Source: Alphaproteobacteria bacterium (GTDB lineage Bacteria > Pseudomonadota > Alphaproteobacteria > SHVP01). From it: DNA of 64,000 nucleotides. The notes beneath the pieces were generated by a model. The model did not search any database and was not told the DNA's origin. It worked only from the letters and a program-made list of their open reading frames with translations. Location of the stretch: the NCBI GenBank assembly GCA_016869765.1, contig VGES01000004.1, forward strand, positions 1 through 64,000, in the 5' to 3' direction. Positions 30,274-39,584 of this stretch are shown here, in pieces (within the stretch, counting starts at the first letter, position 1; the number at the start of each line of letters is the position of its first letter). Made by a program: the position numbers and the translations under genes.

Positions 30274-31475
30274 GACGCGACCGGCAATTCGAAATAGAAG
30301 CGGCTGCCGCCAGCTTCGGGCGTTTCGTAGCCAATCCGGCCGCCGAACCGTTCCACGATGGTCTTGCTGATCGAGAGCCCGAGGCCGGTACCGCCTGAGC
30401 GGCGGTCATTGGCGAGATCGGCCTGAGCGAACTTCTGGAACAGGTGTGGGCGGAAGCTCTCCGGAACCCCCGGGCCGCGATCTTCGACATCGATGCGAAC
30501 GCTCGAGCCTCGGCGGCTTATTCGCAGCAACACGTCGGCGCCGCGGGGCGAGAATTTTGCCGCGTTCGAAATCAGATTGGTCAGCACCTGACCGAGCCGG
30601 CGCTCGTCGACGTCGACCGACGTGGCGTCGTCGACATCGTCCAGCACGAGACTCAGGGTGGCTCCGAACGCCGCGGCGTACGTCGCATTGTTGTCGATCG
30701 TCTGGCGCACGATGGGCAGAATTTTTTCACGCCGGATGATGAACTCAAGCCGACCCGCTTCAAGGCTCGCGAGATCGAGGATGTCATCGATCAGAATTTG
30801 CAAACGGTCGCTGTTGCGCGACGCGATGGCGACCATGCGCTGCGCTTTCCCGGAAACTTCGCCCATGTGGCCTTCGGCGACGAGCCCGAGTGCACCGCGA
30901 ATTGCGGTGAGCGGTGTTCGCAACTCGTGGCTGACCACAGCGACGAAATCCGATTTGGCCCGACTCGCCGCCTCGGCGGCATGGCGGGCTCTGGTCAGGG
31001 CGGCTTGTTGTTCAATGGTCTCGATGACCGCATTCGAAAGCCGCTGGGCGACCGCCGTCATAGCGAGGACAAAAACGCCCAGCAATACGGGAAACCCAAA
31101 GTGTATCCGGTCGAACTCGCTTAGCGCCCGCAACAAGATCGGAAGATTGGCGGGAAGCGCGTAGGCGATGAAGACCGGGAAATACGGCGCCCGAGTTGCG
31201 GCGGCGCCGGCGGTTATGCCACCGAGCACGAAAATCAGAAACACTTGGGTGAGGACATCGTCGGGCGGGTAGAGCCAAGCGCAACCGATCCCCCACGCCG
31301 CCCCGGTCGCGCCCGTGCCGACGACGTTGGCCACCAGACGTTCCTTCAACGCCTCGGCCGTCGCTGCTTGGAGGTCCGCCAATCCGCGAACCCGATCCTC
31401 GATCACGCGCACGATCGTCAACGCGGCTATCGCGACACACCAGACGATCAGGCCCGTTGGTCGAGGGTGCCCCAC
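30270..31475 (-). CDS. membrane sensor histidine kinase, main part, frameshifted N-terminus
   Basis: The open part encodes 401 residues: several membrane segments in the first 150, a HisKA domain with SHELRTPLTAIRGALGL (phosphoacceptor His near residue 189), and a HATPase domain with NLISNAAKFSP, DRGPGVPES and GTGLGLSISK. No receiver or regulator gene adjoins. The 31475 start is probably artificial: the real N-terminus seems to be the separate frame at 31448-31636, which runs into this one after loss of about one base near 31450. If the shift is real the gene may be inactive. Confidence 0.85.
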   Translation of the reverse strand: MGHPRPTGLIVWCVAIAALTIVRVIEDRVRGLADLQAATAEALKERLVANVVGTGATGAAWGIGCAWLYPPDDVLTQVFLIFVLGGITAGAAATRAPYFPVFIAYALPANLPILLRALSEFDRIHFGFPVLLGVFVLAMTAVAQRLSNAVIETIEQQAALTRARHAAEAASRAKSDFVAVVSHELRTPLTAIRGALGLVAEGHMGEVSGKAQRMVAIASRNSDRLQILIDDILDLASLEAGRLEFIIRREKILPIVRQTIDNNATYAAAFGATLSLVLDDVDDATSVDVDERRLGQVLTNLISNAAKFSPRGADVLLRISRRGSSVRIDVEDRGPGVPESFRPHLFQKFAQADLANDRRSGGTGLGLSISKTIVERFGGRIGYETPEAGGSRFYFELPVAS

Positions 31476-31636
31476 ATCACCGCGGCTACGATGACGGCGT
31501 TCACGGGGTTGACCACGTGAACAATAGCAATCTGATCCTGCAGACGACGGAGTTGTTCACGCAGGAACGTCGCCTGATCGACGAGCCCTCCGCTGGCCGG
31601 CCCACGGTCGTCATGCTTCTCGGGGGCGCTAGTCAC
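31448..31636 (-). CDS. N-terminal segment of the histidine kinase, out of frame with the rest
   Basis: This 62-residue frame starts with GTG at 31636 inside the prfB stop (GTGA), typical translational coupling. It has a coiled stretch ([12 protein letters not shown]) and then a membrane segment ([16 protein letters not shown]), the usual start of this kinase/GGDEF sensor type. It ends DQRA-stop exactly where the next frame reads [15 protein letters not shown], the expected second segment. One extra base in cgggcctgatc would join them. A true mutation or a sequencing error are both possible. Confidence 0.6.
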   Translation of the reverse strand: MTSAPEKHDDRGPASGGLVDQATFLREQLRRLQDQIAIVHVVNPVNAVIVAAVMWGTLDQRA

Positions 31637-32749
31637 GCGTTCTGCCGCTTGCCGTCAACCCGCTGAGCGAGGGCGGCCGAAAGAAAGGGGTCGAGATCGC
31701 CATCGAGGACGCGCTGAGCGTCGCCCTTCTCCACGCCAGTGCGCAGGTCTTTCACCATTTGGTAAGGGTGCAGCACGTAGGACCGGATCTGGTGTCCCCA
31801 ACCAATGTCGGTTTGCGCATCGTAGACGGCCTGTTTTTCGGCCTCCTGCTTGCTGAGTTCGAGTTCATAGAGCCGCGAGCGCAACATCGACAAGGCGGCA
31901 GCCCGGTTCTTGTGCTGAGAACGTTCGGCCTGACATTGGACGACGATCCCGGTCGGCATATGCGTGATACGAACGGCGCTGTCGGTACGGTTGACGTGCT
32001 GACCGCCAGCCCCAGAGGCTCGGTAGGTGTCGATCCGCAAGTCCTTGTCCTCGATCTTGATGTCGATTTCGGTGTCGACAACCGGGTAGACCGCGACGCT
32101 TGCAAAGCTCGTGTGGCGGCGAGACTGCGAATCGAAGGGCGAGATGCGTACCAACCGATGAACCCCGCTTTCGGTCTTGAGCCAGCCATAGGCGTTGGGA
32201 CCCTTGACGATGAGGGTCGCCGATTTCAAGCCGGCTTCCTCGCCGGGATTTTCGTCGATTACCTCGGCGCGGTAGCCATGGGCCTCGATCCACCGCATGT
32301 ACATGCGCAAGAGCATTTCGGCCCAGTCCTGCGACTCCGTGCCGCCCGCGCCGGCGTGGACCTCGAGATAACAGTCGTTCCCGTCGGCCTCGCCCGACAG
32401 GAGGCTTTCGATCCGCAGCTTTTCCGCGCGGGCGTGAATCGTCGCGAGGTTTTCCCCCGACTCGGTCACCAGACGTTCGTCCCCGTCGCTTTCGGCCAAC
32501 TGGATCAACTCGACCGTATCGTTCAGATCACGATCCAATTCTCGACATTGGTTGATCGTTTGATCGAGTTTCGTCCTTTCGCGCATCAATTTCTGCGCCG
32601 ACAACGGATCGCTCCAGAAGTTTGGATCTTCCGCCTTGTTGTTCAGTTCATCGAGACGACGAACGGCGTTGTCCCAGTCAAAGGTGCCTCCTCAGCAGTG
32701 CCAAGGACTGCTTGGACTCGGCCGCCAGTTTTTCGAATTCTGCGCGCAA
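31633..32749 (-). CDS. prfB: peptide chain release factor 2, with programmed +1 frameshift
   Basis: RF2 terminates at UGA and UAA. The first 23 codons start at TTG 32749 ([15 protein letters not shown]), with GGGAG six bases upstream, and end at an in-frame TGA (32680-32678). After a +1 shift at CTT-TGA-C the frame continues [14 protein letters not shown] and gives 371 residues in all. The anticodon-like SPF is in ISPFDSQS and the catalytic GGQ in SGAGGQHVN. The gene lies between mrcA and the kinase, an order conserved in alphaproteobacteria. Confidence 0.95.
32677..32692 (-). promoter_or_regulatory. prfB autoregulatory frameshift site
   Basis: Read leftward: AGG AGG CAC CTT TGA C. An internal Shine-Dalgarno (AGGAGG) lies three bases before the slippery CTT, and the UGA stop is followed by C, as in E. 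coli prfB (AGG GGG TAT CTT TGA C). Low RF2 leaves the ribosome paused and lets it shift +1. Confidence 0.93.
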
Positions 32750-32791
32750 GGAAATCTCCCGTCGGCCCGTGTCTTAGACGACAGGCAAAGG

Positions 32792-35194
32792 TCAGTAAAG
32801 CCCGCCGGTTCCCGATCCGGTGTCACCGCCTCCAAGGCGGAAACTGTCTGCAGAATCGAGGACCGGCGTGCCGGACGTCGGCTCGGTTCCTGGGCGAAAC
32901 GCTTCGAGGATCACGTGCTGATCGCCGGGCTTGGCTTTCAAACCGGATTCGGAATCGACGCGGACCAGTCGCACCCCTTTCGGAATGCGGAATGGTGTCT
33001 TCGGCTGTTCCACCAGGGCGGACATCATAAAATCGCGGAACACCGGGACGGCGACGCTCGCGCCCTGCTCGTTCGCCCCGAGGCTTCGAGGCTGGTCGAA
33101 ACCGACAAAAATGCCGACGGCGAGATCGGGAGAAAACCCTATGAACCAAGCGTCGTTCGAGTCGTTCGTGGTCCCGGTCTTCCCGGCCAATGGGCGGCCG
33201 AGTTCGCGAATCCGGGCCCCCGTGCCCCGATCGACGACTCCCTGCAGCATCGAAACCATCTGATAGGCGGCTTCGGGGGAGACGACTTGCGCACGATTGT
33301 CAGGCAGTTGGGGTTCGCTGGTCGTCGCCGTCGACCAGCGGGCCTGGCAACTCGTGCACTCCCGTTGATCGTGGCGCAGGACGGTCGCGCCACGACGGTC
33401 TTGGATACGATCGATCAGGGTCGGTTCGATGCGCTTTCCGCCGTTGACGAACATGGCGTAGCCCGCCGTGAGCTGCAGAAGGGTGGTCTCGCCCGCGCCG
33501 AGGGCCATCGACAGTTGGTTTGGCAGGTTGGGGCTGACACCGAATCGGGCTGCATAGTCGCTGACGACTTCCATTCCCAGGAACTGGGCCAGTCGAACGG
33601 TCATCAGATTGCGCGATTTTTCGATCCCGAGTCGCAGCGTCGAGGGACCATAGAACCGGTTGGTGTAATTCGCCGGTTTCCACTTCGGGAGCCCTGGTCC
33701 CTGATCGATCACGAACGGAGCGTCGAGAACCCGGCTCGATGGCGTAAAGCCGTTCTCCAACGCGGCGATGTAGACGAACGGCTTGAAGGCCGAGCCGGGC
33801 TGACGCTGGGCCTGCGTGACTCGGTTGAACTGGCTCTGATCAAAACTGTAGCCCCCGACCATCGCAAGGATTCGTCCGGTGTGTGGATCGAGCGCGACCA
33901 AGGCGCCCTGGACTTCCGGAACCTGGCGCAAGGCAAAAATGCCCGCGTCCGCGGTGGTTTCCACCAGAACGACATCGCCAGGCGTCAGGACTTCGCGGGC
34001 GTTGCGGATCTTGGGACCGAGCTTCTCCCCCGGCAGCCACCGCCGCGCCCAAGCGAGTTCATCGTTGGAAATCGTGCCGCGGCGGCCGTTCGCTAGGCCG
34101 ACGATCGCCCCGTGATCGTTCACGTCGAGCACCGCCGCCAACAACCAAGGAGCGCTCCCCTTCGGCTGGGCGACAGCCGAGAGCTGCGTCGCCCAATCGG
34201 CCGACAACGGAATTCTCGCCACAGGACCGCGGAAGCCATGGCGGCGGTCGTAGGCAAATAGGCCGTTGCGCAGCGCCTGTTCGCCTGCACCCTGAAGCGT
34301 CGAATCGAGTGTCGTACGGACCGAGAGCCCGCCCTCGTAGAGGCCCTTCTCCCCGTATAGTCGGTACAGTAGACGCCGCACCTCTTCCGAGAAGTAGGGG
34401 GCATGGACGACCTCTTCCTCGTCGCGCCGCGCAACCCGGACAGGTTCGCGCATCGCGGCGTTGGCATCGGCGGCGGCCGTGAATCGTTCCTCGACCATGC
34501 GACCCAAGACCCAGTCTCGCCGTGCCTTTGCGGCCTCGGGGCGCCGGATTGGATGGTAGTTGTTGGGCCCCTTAGGCAACGCCGCGAGAAACGCCGTTTC
34601 ACCCAGGGTCAGGCTGTCGAGCGGCTTGTTGAAGTAATTGAGTGACGCCGCGGCAACCCCATACGACCCGAAGCCGAGGTAGATCTCGTTCAAATAGAGT
34701 TCGAGGATGCGCTCCTTGCTGAGCCAACGCTCCATCCGGAACGCGAGAATCGCCTCTTTGATCTTGCGTTCGATCGAGACCTCGGAGCCGAGGAGAAAAT
34801 TCTTGGCCACCTGCTGGGTGATCGTCGAGGCGCCGACCGGTCGACGATTCTGCCCGAGGTTCGCGAGATTGGTTACGGCAGCCCGCACGACGCTCATCGC
34901 ATCGACCCCCGGATGCTCGAAGAAACTATCGTCTTCGGCCGCCAGGAACGCCTGAATCACGCGCTTGGGAATGACCGAAAGCGGCACGAACGCTCGGTGC
35001 TCGGTTGCGAACTCGGCCAGCAACCGACCGTCGGCAGCGTGGACGCGGGTCGACGTCGGTAGCTCATAGGTTGCCAGTTGGCGAAAGTCGGGGAGGTTTC
35101 GGCCGTAGTGCCAGAACGCCGCGACGGCTCCGGCGCCAGCCAGGACGGCGCCAAGCAGCGTTAGCCCAAAAAAGAAGCCTAGGAGGCGAAACAT
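32792..35194 (-). CDS. mrcA: penicillin-binding protein 1A
   Basis: This bifunctional peptidoglycan synthase has a membrane anchor at residues 5-28. It has a GT51 glycosyltransferase with the catalytic Glu87 in AAEDDSFFEH. The transpeptidase has Ser468 in GSAFKPF, the SRN block in EKSRNL, and Lys672 in KTGT. An OB-like linker lies between. The ATG at 35194 (MFRLLGFFFG) gives 800 residues and is preferred because the upstream extension is unlike the family. It follows the AmiC-type amidase, so synthesis and cleavage of wall are co-encoded. Confidence 0.95.
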   Translation of the reverse strand: MFRLLGFFFGLTLLGAVLAGAGAVAAFWHYGRNLPDFRQLATYELPTSTRVHAADGRLLAEFATEHRAFVPLSVIPKRVIQAFLAAEDDSFFEHPGVDAMSVVRAAVTNLANLGQNRRPVGASTITQQVAKNFLLGSEVSIERKIKEAILAFRMERWLSKERILELYLNEIYLGFGSYGVAAASLNYFNKPLDSLTLGETAFLAALPKGPNNYHPIRRPEAAKARRDWVLGRMVEERFTAAADANAAMREPVRVARRDEEEVVHAPYFSEEVRRLLYRLYGEKGLYEGGLSVRTTLDSTLQGAGEQALRNGLFAYDRRHGFRGPVARIPLSADWATQLSAVAQPKGSAPWLLAAVLDVNDHGAIVGLANGRRGTISNDELAWARRWLPGEKLGPKIRNAREVLTPGDVVLVETTADAGIFALRQVPEVQGALVALDPHTGRILAMVGGYSFDQSQFNRVTQAQRQPGSAFKPFVYIAALENGFTPSSRVLDAPFVIDQGPGLPKWKPANYTNRFYGPSTLRLGIEKSRNLMTVRLAQFLGMEVVSDYAARFGVSPNLPNQLSMALGAGETTLLQLTAGYAMFVNGGKRIEPTLIDRIQDRRGATVLRHDQRECTSCQARWSTATTSEPQLPDNRAQVVSPEAAYQMVSMLQGVVDRGTGARIRELGRPLAGKTGTTNDSNDAWFIGFSPDLAVGIFVGFDQPRSLGANEQGASVAVPVFRDFMMSALVEQPKTPFRIPKGVRLVRVDSESGLKAKPGDQHVILEAFRPGTEPTSGTPVLDSADSFRLGGGDTGSGTGGLY

Positions 35195-35281
35195 TGGCTC
35201 GTGCTTCGGAGTGCCTGAAATGCCGTCCCCGCGCAAGCGCGCTGGCACACGGTCAACGAAAATTGAGGCAAGGACGTGGCA

Positions 35282-36547
35282 CTAGCGCTTGGCGAGCTTG
35301 CCAAAGTACGCGTCCGCCGCGCGCAATAGCGCCTCGGCGATGCGCGATTGGTGCTCCGGGGCCCAAAGCTGCTTTTCGTCCTGCGCATTCGATAGATACC
35401 CCATTTCGACCAGGATGGATGGAACGTCGGGAGCGCGAAGGACCGCGAACCCTGCGAATCGGTGGGTCTTGGGCAGCGTTTTGCCATAGCGCTGGAACTC
35501 CGGGACCACTTGTGAGGCAAACGTGGCCGAAAGATTCATGGTCTCGCGTTGGGCAAGGTCGATGAGGATCGAGCGCACGTCATCCGCCTCCCCTGACAGG
35601 TCGACGCCAGCGATCAAATCGGCATTGTTTTCTCGTTGCGCCAGACTCTCGGCCTCCTTGTCCGAGGCTTTTTCGCTGAGGGTGTAGACCGAGGCCCCGC
35701 GAATTCGAGCGTCCTTCATCGAGTCGGCATGTAACGATACGAACAGGTCCGCTTTGGCCTTGCGGGCGACCTCGACGCGGTCGCGCAAGCGAATAAATTG
35801 GTCGGAATCCCTGGTCATGACGACCCGATAGCGTCCGCTGGCCTCGAAGCGCTGCTTGACCCTTCTCGCGACCTGCAAGGTCAGGTCTTTCTCGAACAGG
35901 CCGTTGGCGCCGACAGCACCGGGATCGACCCCGCCGTGCCCTGCATCGATGACAATCACCCGGCGGAGGTCGCGCGGTCGTTCTGCGGACGGGGCGCGGG
36001 GGCCCCCGGGTTGCTCGGCGCCAGAGGCGCGCGGCCGGTTGGGCGCCGGTACGCTTGCGACGGGGGGGGCGGGCGTGGCGGCCTGAGTTGGTCGGCCGCC
36101 CGTCGCGGCCCCGTCCGACACGGCTTTCAAGAACTCTTCTCGCGTGGTTTCGCTGAGGTCGACCACGAAGCGATGTGGAAAACTCCCGTTTGGCGGCAAA
36201 AGGAACGATCGCACGACCTTGACGGGACGCCGGACTTCGACCACCAGGCGCGACGTCCGCGAGTCGTAGCTGCCGAAGCGCAACGCTTGGATCAGTCCTC
36301 CGGTGGCGCTGGGGCCCGTCTCGGTACGCCAATCCATGACCGGAAAGTCGACGACGACGCGGTAGAGGTCGGCGAGGAAAAACACCCGGAACTCGCCGGT
36401 ATCGCTGAGGTCGAGCACCAATCGTGTGGCATTGAGTTGCTCGCCCGTGCGCACACCGGTAACGCTCGTCGCGGCAGAAGCAGCCGCCAGGGGGCCCCAG
36501 GTCAGCGCTAGGGCAAACCCCACTAGCCGCAAAAAATGGACAAACAT
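35282..36547 (-). CDS. amiC: N-acetylmuramoyl-L-alanine amidase, AmiC-type
   Basis: This secreted 421-residue amidase splits daughter-cell peptidoglycan. It has a signal peptide (residues 1-26, ending AASAA), an AMIN domain to about 130 that targets the septum, a Pro/Ala-rich linker, and an Amidase_3 domain. Zinc ligands are in IDAGHGG, GLFEKDL and VSLHADS, and the catalytic Glu is in LVEMGYLSN. It is divergent from rne, with a 367-base gap between starts, and heads the run amiC-mrcA-prfB-kinase. Confidence 0.94.
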   Translation of the reverse strand: MFVHFLRLVGFALALTWGPLAAASAATSVTGVRTGEQLNATRLVLDLSDTGEFRVFFLADLYRVVVDFPVMDWRTETGPSATGGLIQALRFGSYDSRTSRLVVEVRRPVKVVRSFLLPPNGSFPHRFVVDLSETTREEFLKAVSDGAATGGRPTQAATPAPPVASVPAPNRPRASGAEQPGGPRAPSAERPRDLRRVIVIDAGHGGVDPGAVGANGLFEKDLTLQVARRVKQRFEASGRYRVVMTRDSDQFIRLRDRVEVARKAKADLFVSLHADSMKDARIRGASVYTLSEKASDKEAESLAQRENNADLIAGVDLSGEADDVRSILIDLAQRETMNLSATFASQVVPEFQRYGKTLPKTHRFAGFAVLRAPDVPSILVEMGYLSNAQDEKQLWAPEHQSRIAEALLRAADAYFGKLAKR

Positions 36548-36914
36548 CTTGCGTCCGGCACCCTATTTGACACTAGATATAAGCGTCGGGCGGGAAGATC
36601 GCTAGCCGGTGCTTGCCGTCCATCTGCTTGCCCCCCCGAGGGGAACTGTGTTTAGTTCGACCGTGCACACGATGGCGACTGTCGCTTCCCGCCCTGTTTT
36701 TTGGCCGTTCGCGGGATTGCGCGAGGGCCCAGTGCAAGTGAGCGTGGCTGTTCGAAGCCGGTCGTGCGCCGATTTTTTCAACCCCGCGTCTGCGCTGATG
36801 TCCTCCACGTCATGGCCCGTTCGAAGGTAACCGGCCCTAACTCGTTCGTGGGCCGCGCGGCGCCGCAACACGTGGCGACCCCTGGATCGGGGCGTCGCCC
36901 TGGAGCTTCACGTC
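36548..36914. other. 367-bp amiC-rne intergenic region
   Basis: No credible gene is present. It must hold the divergent promoters and probably a long rne leader. Near its right end the arms CCCC and GGGG around TGGATC (about 36882-36895) could form a small hairpin close to the rne start. RNase E genes are often self-regulated through such leaders; nothing here proves it. A TATATC element near 36575 on the minus strand might be the amiC -10. Confidence 0.4.
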
Positions 36915-39548
36915 ATGGTCACGCGTATGCTGATCGACTCGGCCCACCCGGAGGAGACCCGGGTAGCCGTCGTCAAAGGAAACCGGATCGAAGAGTTCGA
37001 CTTCGAATCCCTCGCCAAGGCCCAACTTAAGGGCAACATCTATCTCGCTAAGGTAACCAGGGTCGAGCCATCGCTTCAGGCCGCCTTCGTCGAATACGGG
37101 GGAAACCGACACGGTTTCCTCGCCTTCAACGAAATCCACCCGGATTACTACCAGATCCCCGTGGCCGATCGAGAGGCGCTGATCGCCGCGGAAGCGGAAG
37201 AACAACGCCGTCACGACGAAGACTCGCAACATTTCGACGACGCCGAGGAGCCGTCGGATACCGACCGATCGACCGCCCCCGCGGTGGACGTCATCGAATC
37301 GGGCGAAACAATAGAATCCGGCCAGGCTGCCGCTGAACCTCCCGTCGAAGACGGGCAGCATGAACCCGAGGAAGGCAAGATCGAGGACCCGCTTCCGGGG
37401 GGCAGCGAGTCGGACAGCACCGGCGCGGTCGCCGAGTCGACCGGAGTTGCAGGTGGCGGTATTTCCGAACCCGTCGAAGCCAGCGAAACGAATGACGAAC
37501 GGCCGCGGCCCGAGTCCTTCGGCGGCGATGATCTCGACGAGATACGACCGCGGCGCGTACGCACCATGCGCAGCTACAAAATCCAGGAGGTTATTCGCCG
37601 CCGGCAGATTCTTCTGGTCCAGGTCGTCAAAGAAGAACGCGGAACCAAGGGGGCCGCGCTCACGACGTATATCTCTTTGGCCGGCCGATACTGCGTGCTC
37701 ATGCCCAACACGCCGCGTGGCGGCGGAATCAGCCGAAAGATCACGGGCGCGGGGGATCGTACCCGCCTCAAGGAGATCATTGGCGAGCTGGAAGTGCCTG
37801 CCGGTATGGCGTTGATCGTTCGAACCGCGGGATCGGGCCGAACCAAGCCAGAGATTCGGCGAGATTTCGAATATCTCTGTCGTATCTGGGATGAGGTTCG
37901 TGAAAAGACCCTCTCCTCCCGCGCCCCTGCTCTGATTCACGCAGAAGGCGATCTCATCAAGCGTTCGGTCCGCGATCTCTACACCAAGGACGTCGATGAG
38001 GTCATGGTCGAAGGCGATGAGGGGTACAAAGTCGCCAAGAAGATCATGCGCATGCTCATGCCGAGCCACGCAAAGCGCGTCCAGCAGTACCAGGCCAGCG
38101 TTCCGCTGTTCACAAAGTACGGCATCGACCATCAGCTCGAATCGATGATGACACCGCGGGTTCAGTTGCCCTCGGGAGGCTACATCGTCATCAACACCAC
38201 CGAGGCGCTCGTCGCGATCGACGTCAATTCGGGGCGTGCGACGCGCGAGCGCAACATCGAAGAGACTGCTCATCGGACGAACCTCGAGGCGGCGGAGGAA
38301 GTCGCTCGGCAGCTGCGCCTCCGGGATCTTGCCGGACTTATCGTGATCGACTTCATCGACATGGAGGAACACCGGAACAATCGTTCGGTTGAACGACGCC
38401 TGAAAGAGTGCCTGAAAGCCGATCGCGCCCGAATTCAAGTCGGTCGCATCAGCCACTTCGGCCTTCTGGAGATGTCGCGCCAACGGTTGCGACCGAGTTT
38501 GCTCGAAGTCAGTTCGCATACGTGCCCGACGTGCAATGGCACGGGCCTTGTTCGTTCGACCGAGTCCTCTGCCCTGGTAGCGCTGCGTGCGCTGGAAGGT
38601 GAAGGCCTGAACGGCTCGGCGCGCGACGTGACCGTTGCGCTGGCGAGTCCCGTGGCGCTTTACCTCCTGAACCACAAGCGTGCGTCCTTGGTTGCGATAG
38701 AGAAACGTTACGGGCTGGAGATCACCGTAGTCGCCAACGACACGTTGGTTCCGCCAGAACTGAAGCTCGATCGCGGGACGCTTCCGCGACTGGCGCCGGC
38801 CATCACCGAGAGCGCCCAGGCCGCGGTGGATGAGGACGATGTTGCGCCCATCGAGGAGGCCGATTTGGGCGATGCCGACGACATCGCCTCCGAAGAGCCT
38901 GCGGAGTCAGATGCGAGCAATGAGCTCCAGCGGTCACGCTCGGTGCCGGCGAGCGATGATGGGGCCCAGGGTGATGGTGGACGCAGGCGCCGACGGCGTC
39001 GCGGCCGCCGAGGTGGCCGTCGGCGGCGTCGCGAGGAAGGATTCTCGGAACGCCGCGATCAGGAGCCGACGACGACGTCTCCGGACGAGATAGCTCCTCC
39101 GTTTGCAGGGCCGGCCGAGCATGTTCCGCTCTCGCCTGAGGATATCGACCCGAGCTTGCAGTACGACCGGAACGAGGACACGCGGCTAGCGGGTTCGCCT
39201 GACGGGGCGGAAGGCACGGATGACGGTCGGCAACCATCGGAAGGCGGTGGCCGGAGACGCCGTCGTCGTCGTCGCCGTCGTCGTCGCGGGGAAGGCCATG
39301 GTGAAGGGGCCCATCAAGAAATCGCGACGGGCGCGCTCGACCAAGTTGTCGCCCACACGGAGGCCCCCTACTCCCCCCCCGCCGAACCTGTGGTCTCATC
39401 GGAACCCACGTCGTCGGCTCCGATTTCAGATCATGCCCCGACACCGGATCCAGTCCCGAGGATCCCAGTCCCTGCACCGGAGGAACCTGGGCCTGAGTCC
39501 CCGCGCGAACGCCGACGCGGATGGTGGAATCGGCTGACCGGAAACTAG
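36915..39548 (+). CDS. rne: ribonuclease E
   Basis: This endonuclease is the scaffold of the RNA degradosome. Its S1 domain is split by an acidic, low-complexity insert (about residues 90-215), a trait of alphaproteobacterial RNase E. The catalytic Asp436 (DVNSGR) and Asp479 (DFIDME) and the zinc-link Cys537-x2-Cys540 (CPTCNGTG) are intact. After about 620 the tail is disordered with two Arg-rich blocks (near 690 and 785), expected to bind RNA and partners. The ATG at 36915 gives the usual MVTRMLIDSAHPEETR. It has 877 residues. Confidence 0.95.
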   Translation: MVTRMLIDSAHPEETRVAVVKGNRIEEFDFESLAKAQLKGNIYLAKVTRVEPSLQAAFVEYGGNRHGFLAFNEIHPDYYQIPVADREALIAAEAEEQRRHDEDSQHFDDAEEPSDTDRSTAPAVDVIESGETIESGQAAAEPPVEDGQHEPEEGKIEDPLPGGSESDSTGAVAESTGVAGGGISEPVEASETNDERPRPESFGGDDLDEIRPRRVRTMRSYKIQEVIRRRQILLVQVVKEERGTKGAALTTYISLAGRYCVLMPNTPRGGGISRKITGAGDRTRLKEIIGELEVPAGMALIVRTAGSGRTKPEIRRDFEYLCRIWDEVREKTLSSRAPALIHAEGDLIKRSVRDLYTKDVDEVMVEGDEGYKVAKKIMRMLMPSHAKRVQQYQASVPLFTKYGIDHQLESMMTPRVQLPSGGYIVINTTEALVAIDVNSGRATRERNIEETAHRTNLEAAEEVARQLRLRDLAGLIVIDFIDMEEHRNNRSVERRLKECLKADRARIQVGRISHFGLLEMSRQRLRPSLLEVSSHTCPTCNGTGLVRSTESSALVALRALEGEGLNGSARDVTVALASPVALYLLNHKRASLVAIEKRYGLEITVVANDTLVPPELKLDRGTLPRLAPAITESAQAAVDEDDVAPIEEADLGDADDIASEEPAESDASNELQRSRSVPASDDGAQGDGGRRRRRRRGRRGGRRRRREEGFSERRDQEPTTTSPDEIAPPFAGPAEHVPLSPEDIDPSLQYDRNEDTRLAGSPDGAEGTDDGRQPSEGGGRRRRRRRRRRRRGEGHGEGAHQEIATGALDQVVAHTEAPYSPPAEPVVSSEPTSSAPISDHAPTPDPVPRIPVPAPEEPGPESPRERRRGWWNRLTGN

Positions 39549-39584
39549 ATGGCGGAGCGTCGCCCGGCCCAGCACCGCTCAGCT

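Noticed and set aside
31440..31480. Programmed frameshifting in the histidine kinase
   Set aside because: No slippery heptamer, internal Shine-Dalgarno or downstream stem is seen at the junction, so a base loss is the simpler reading.
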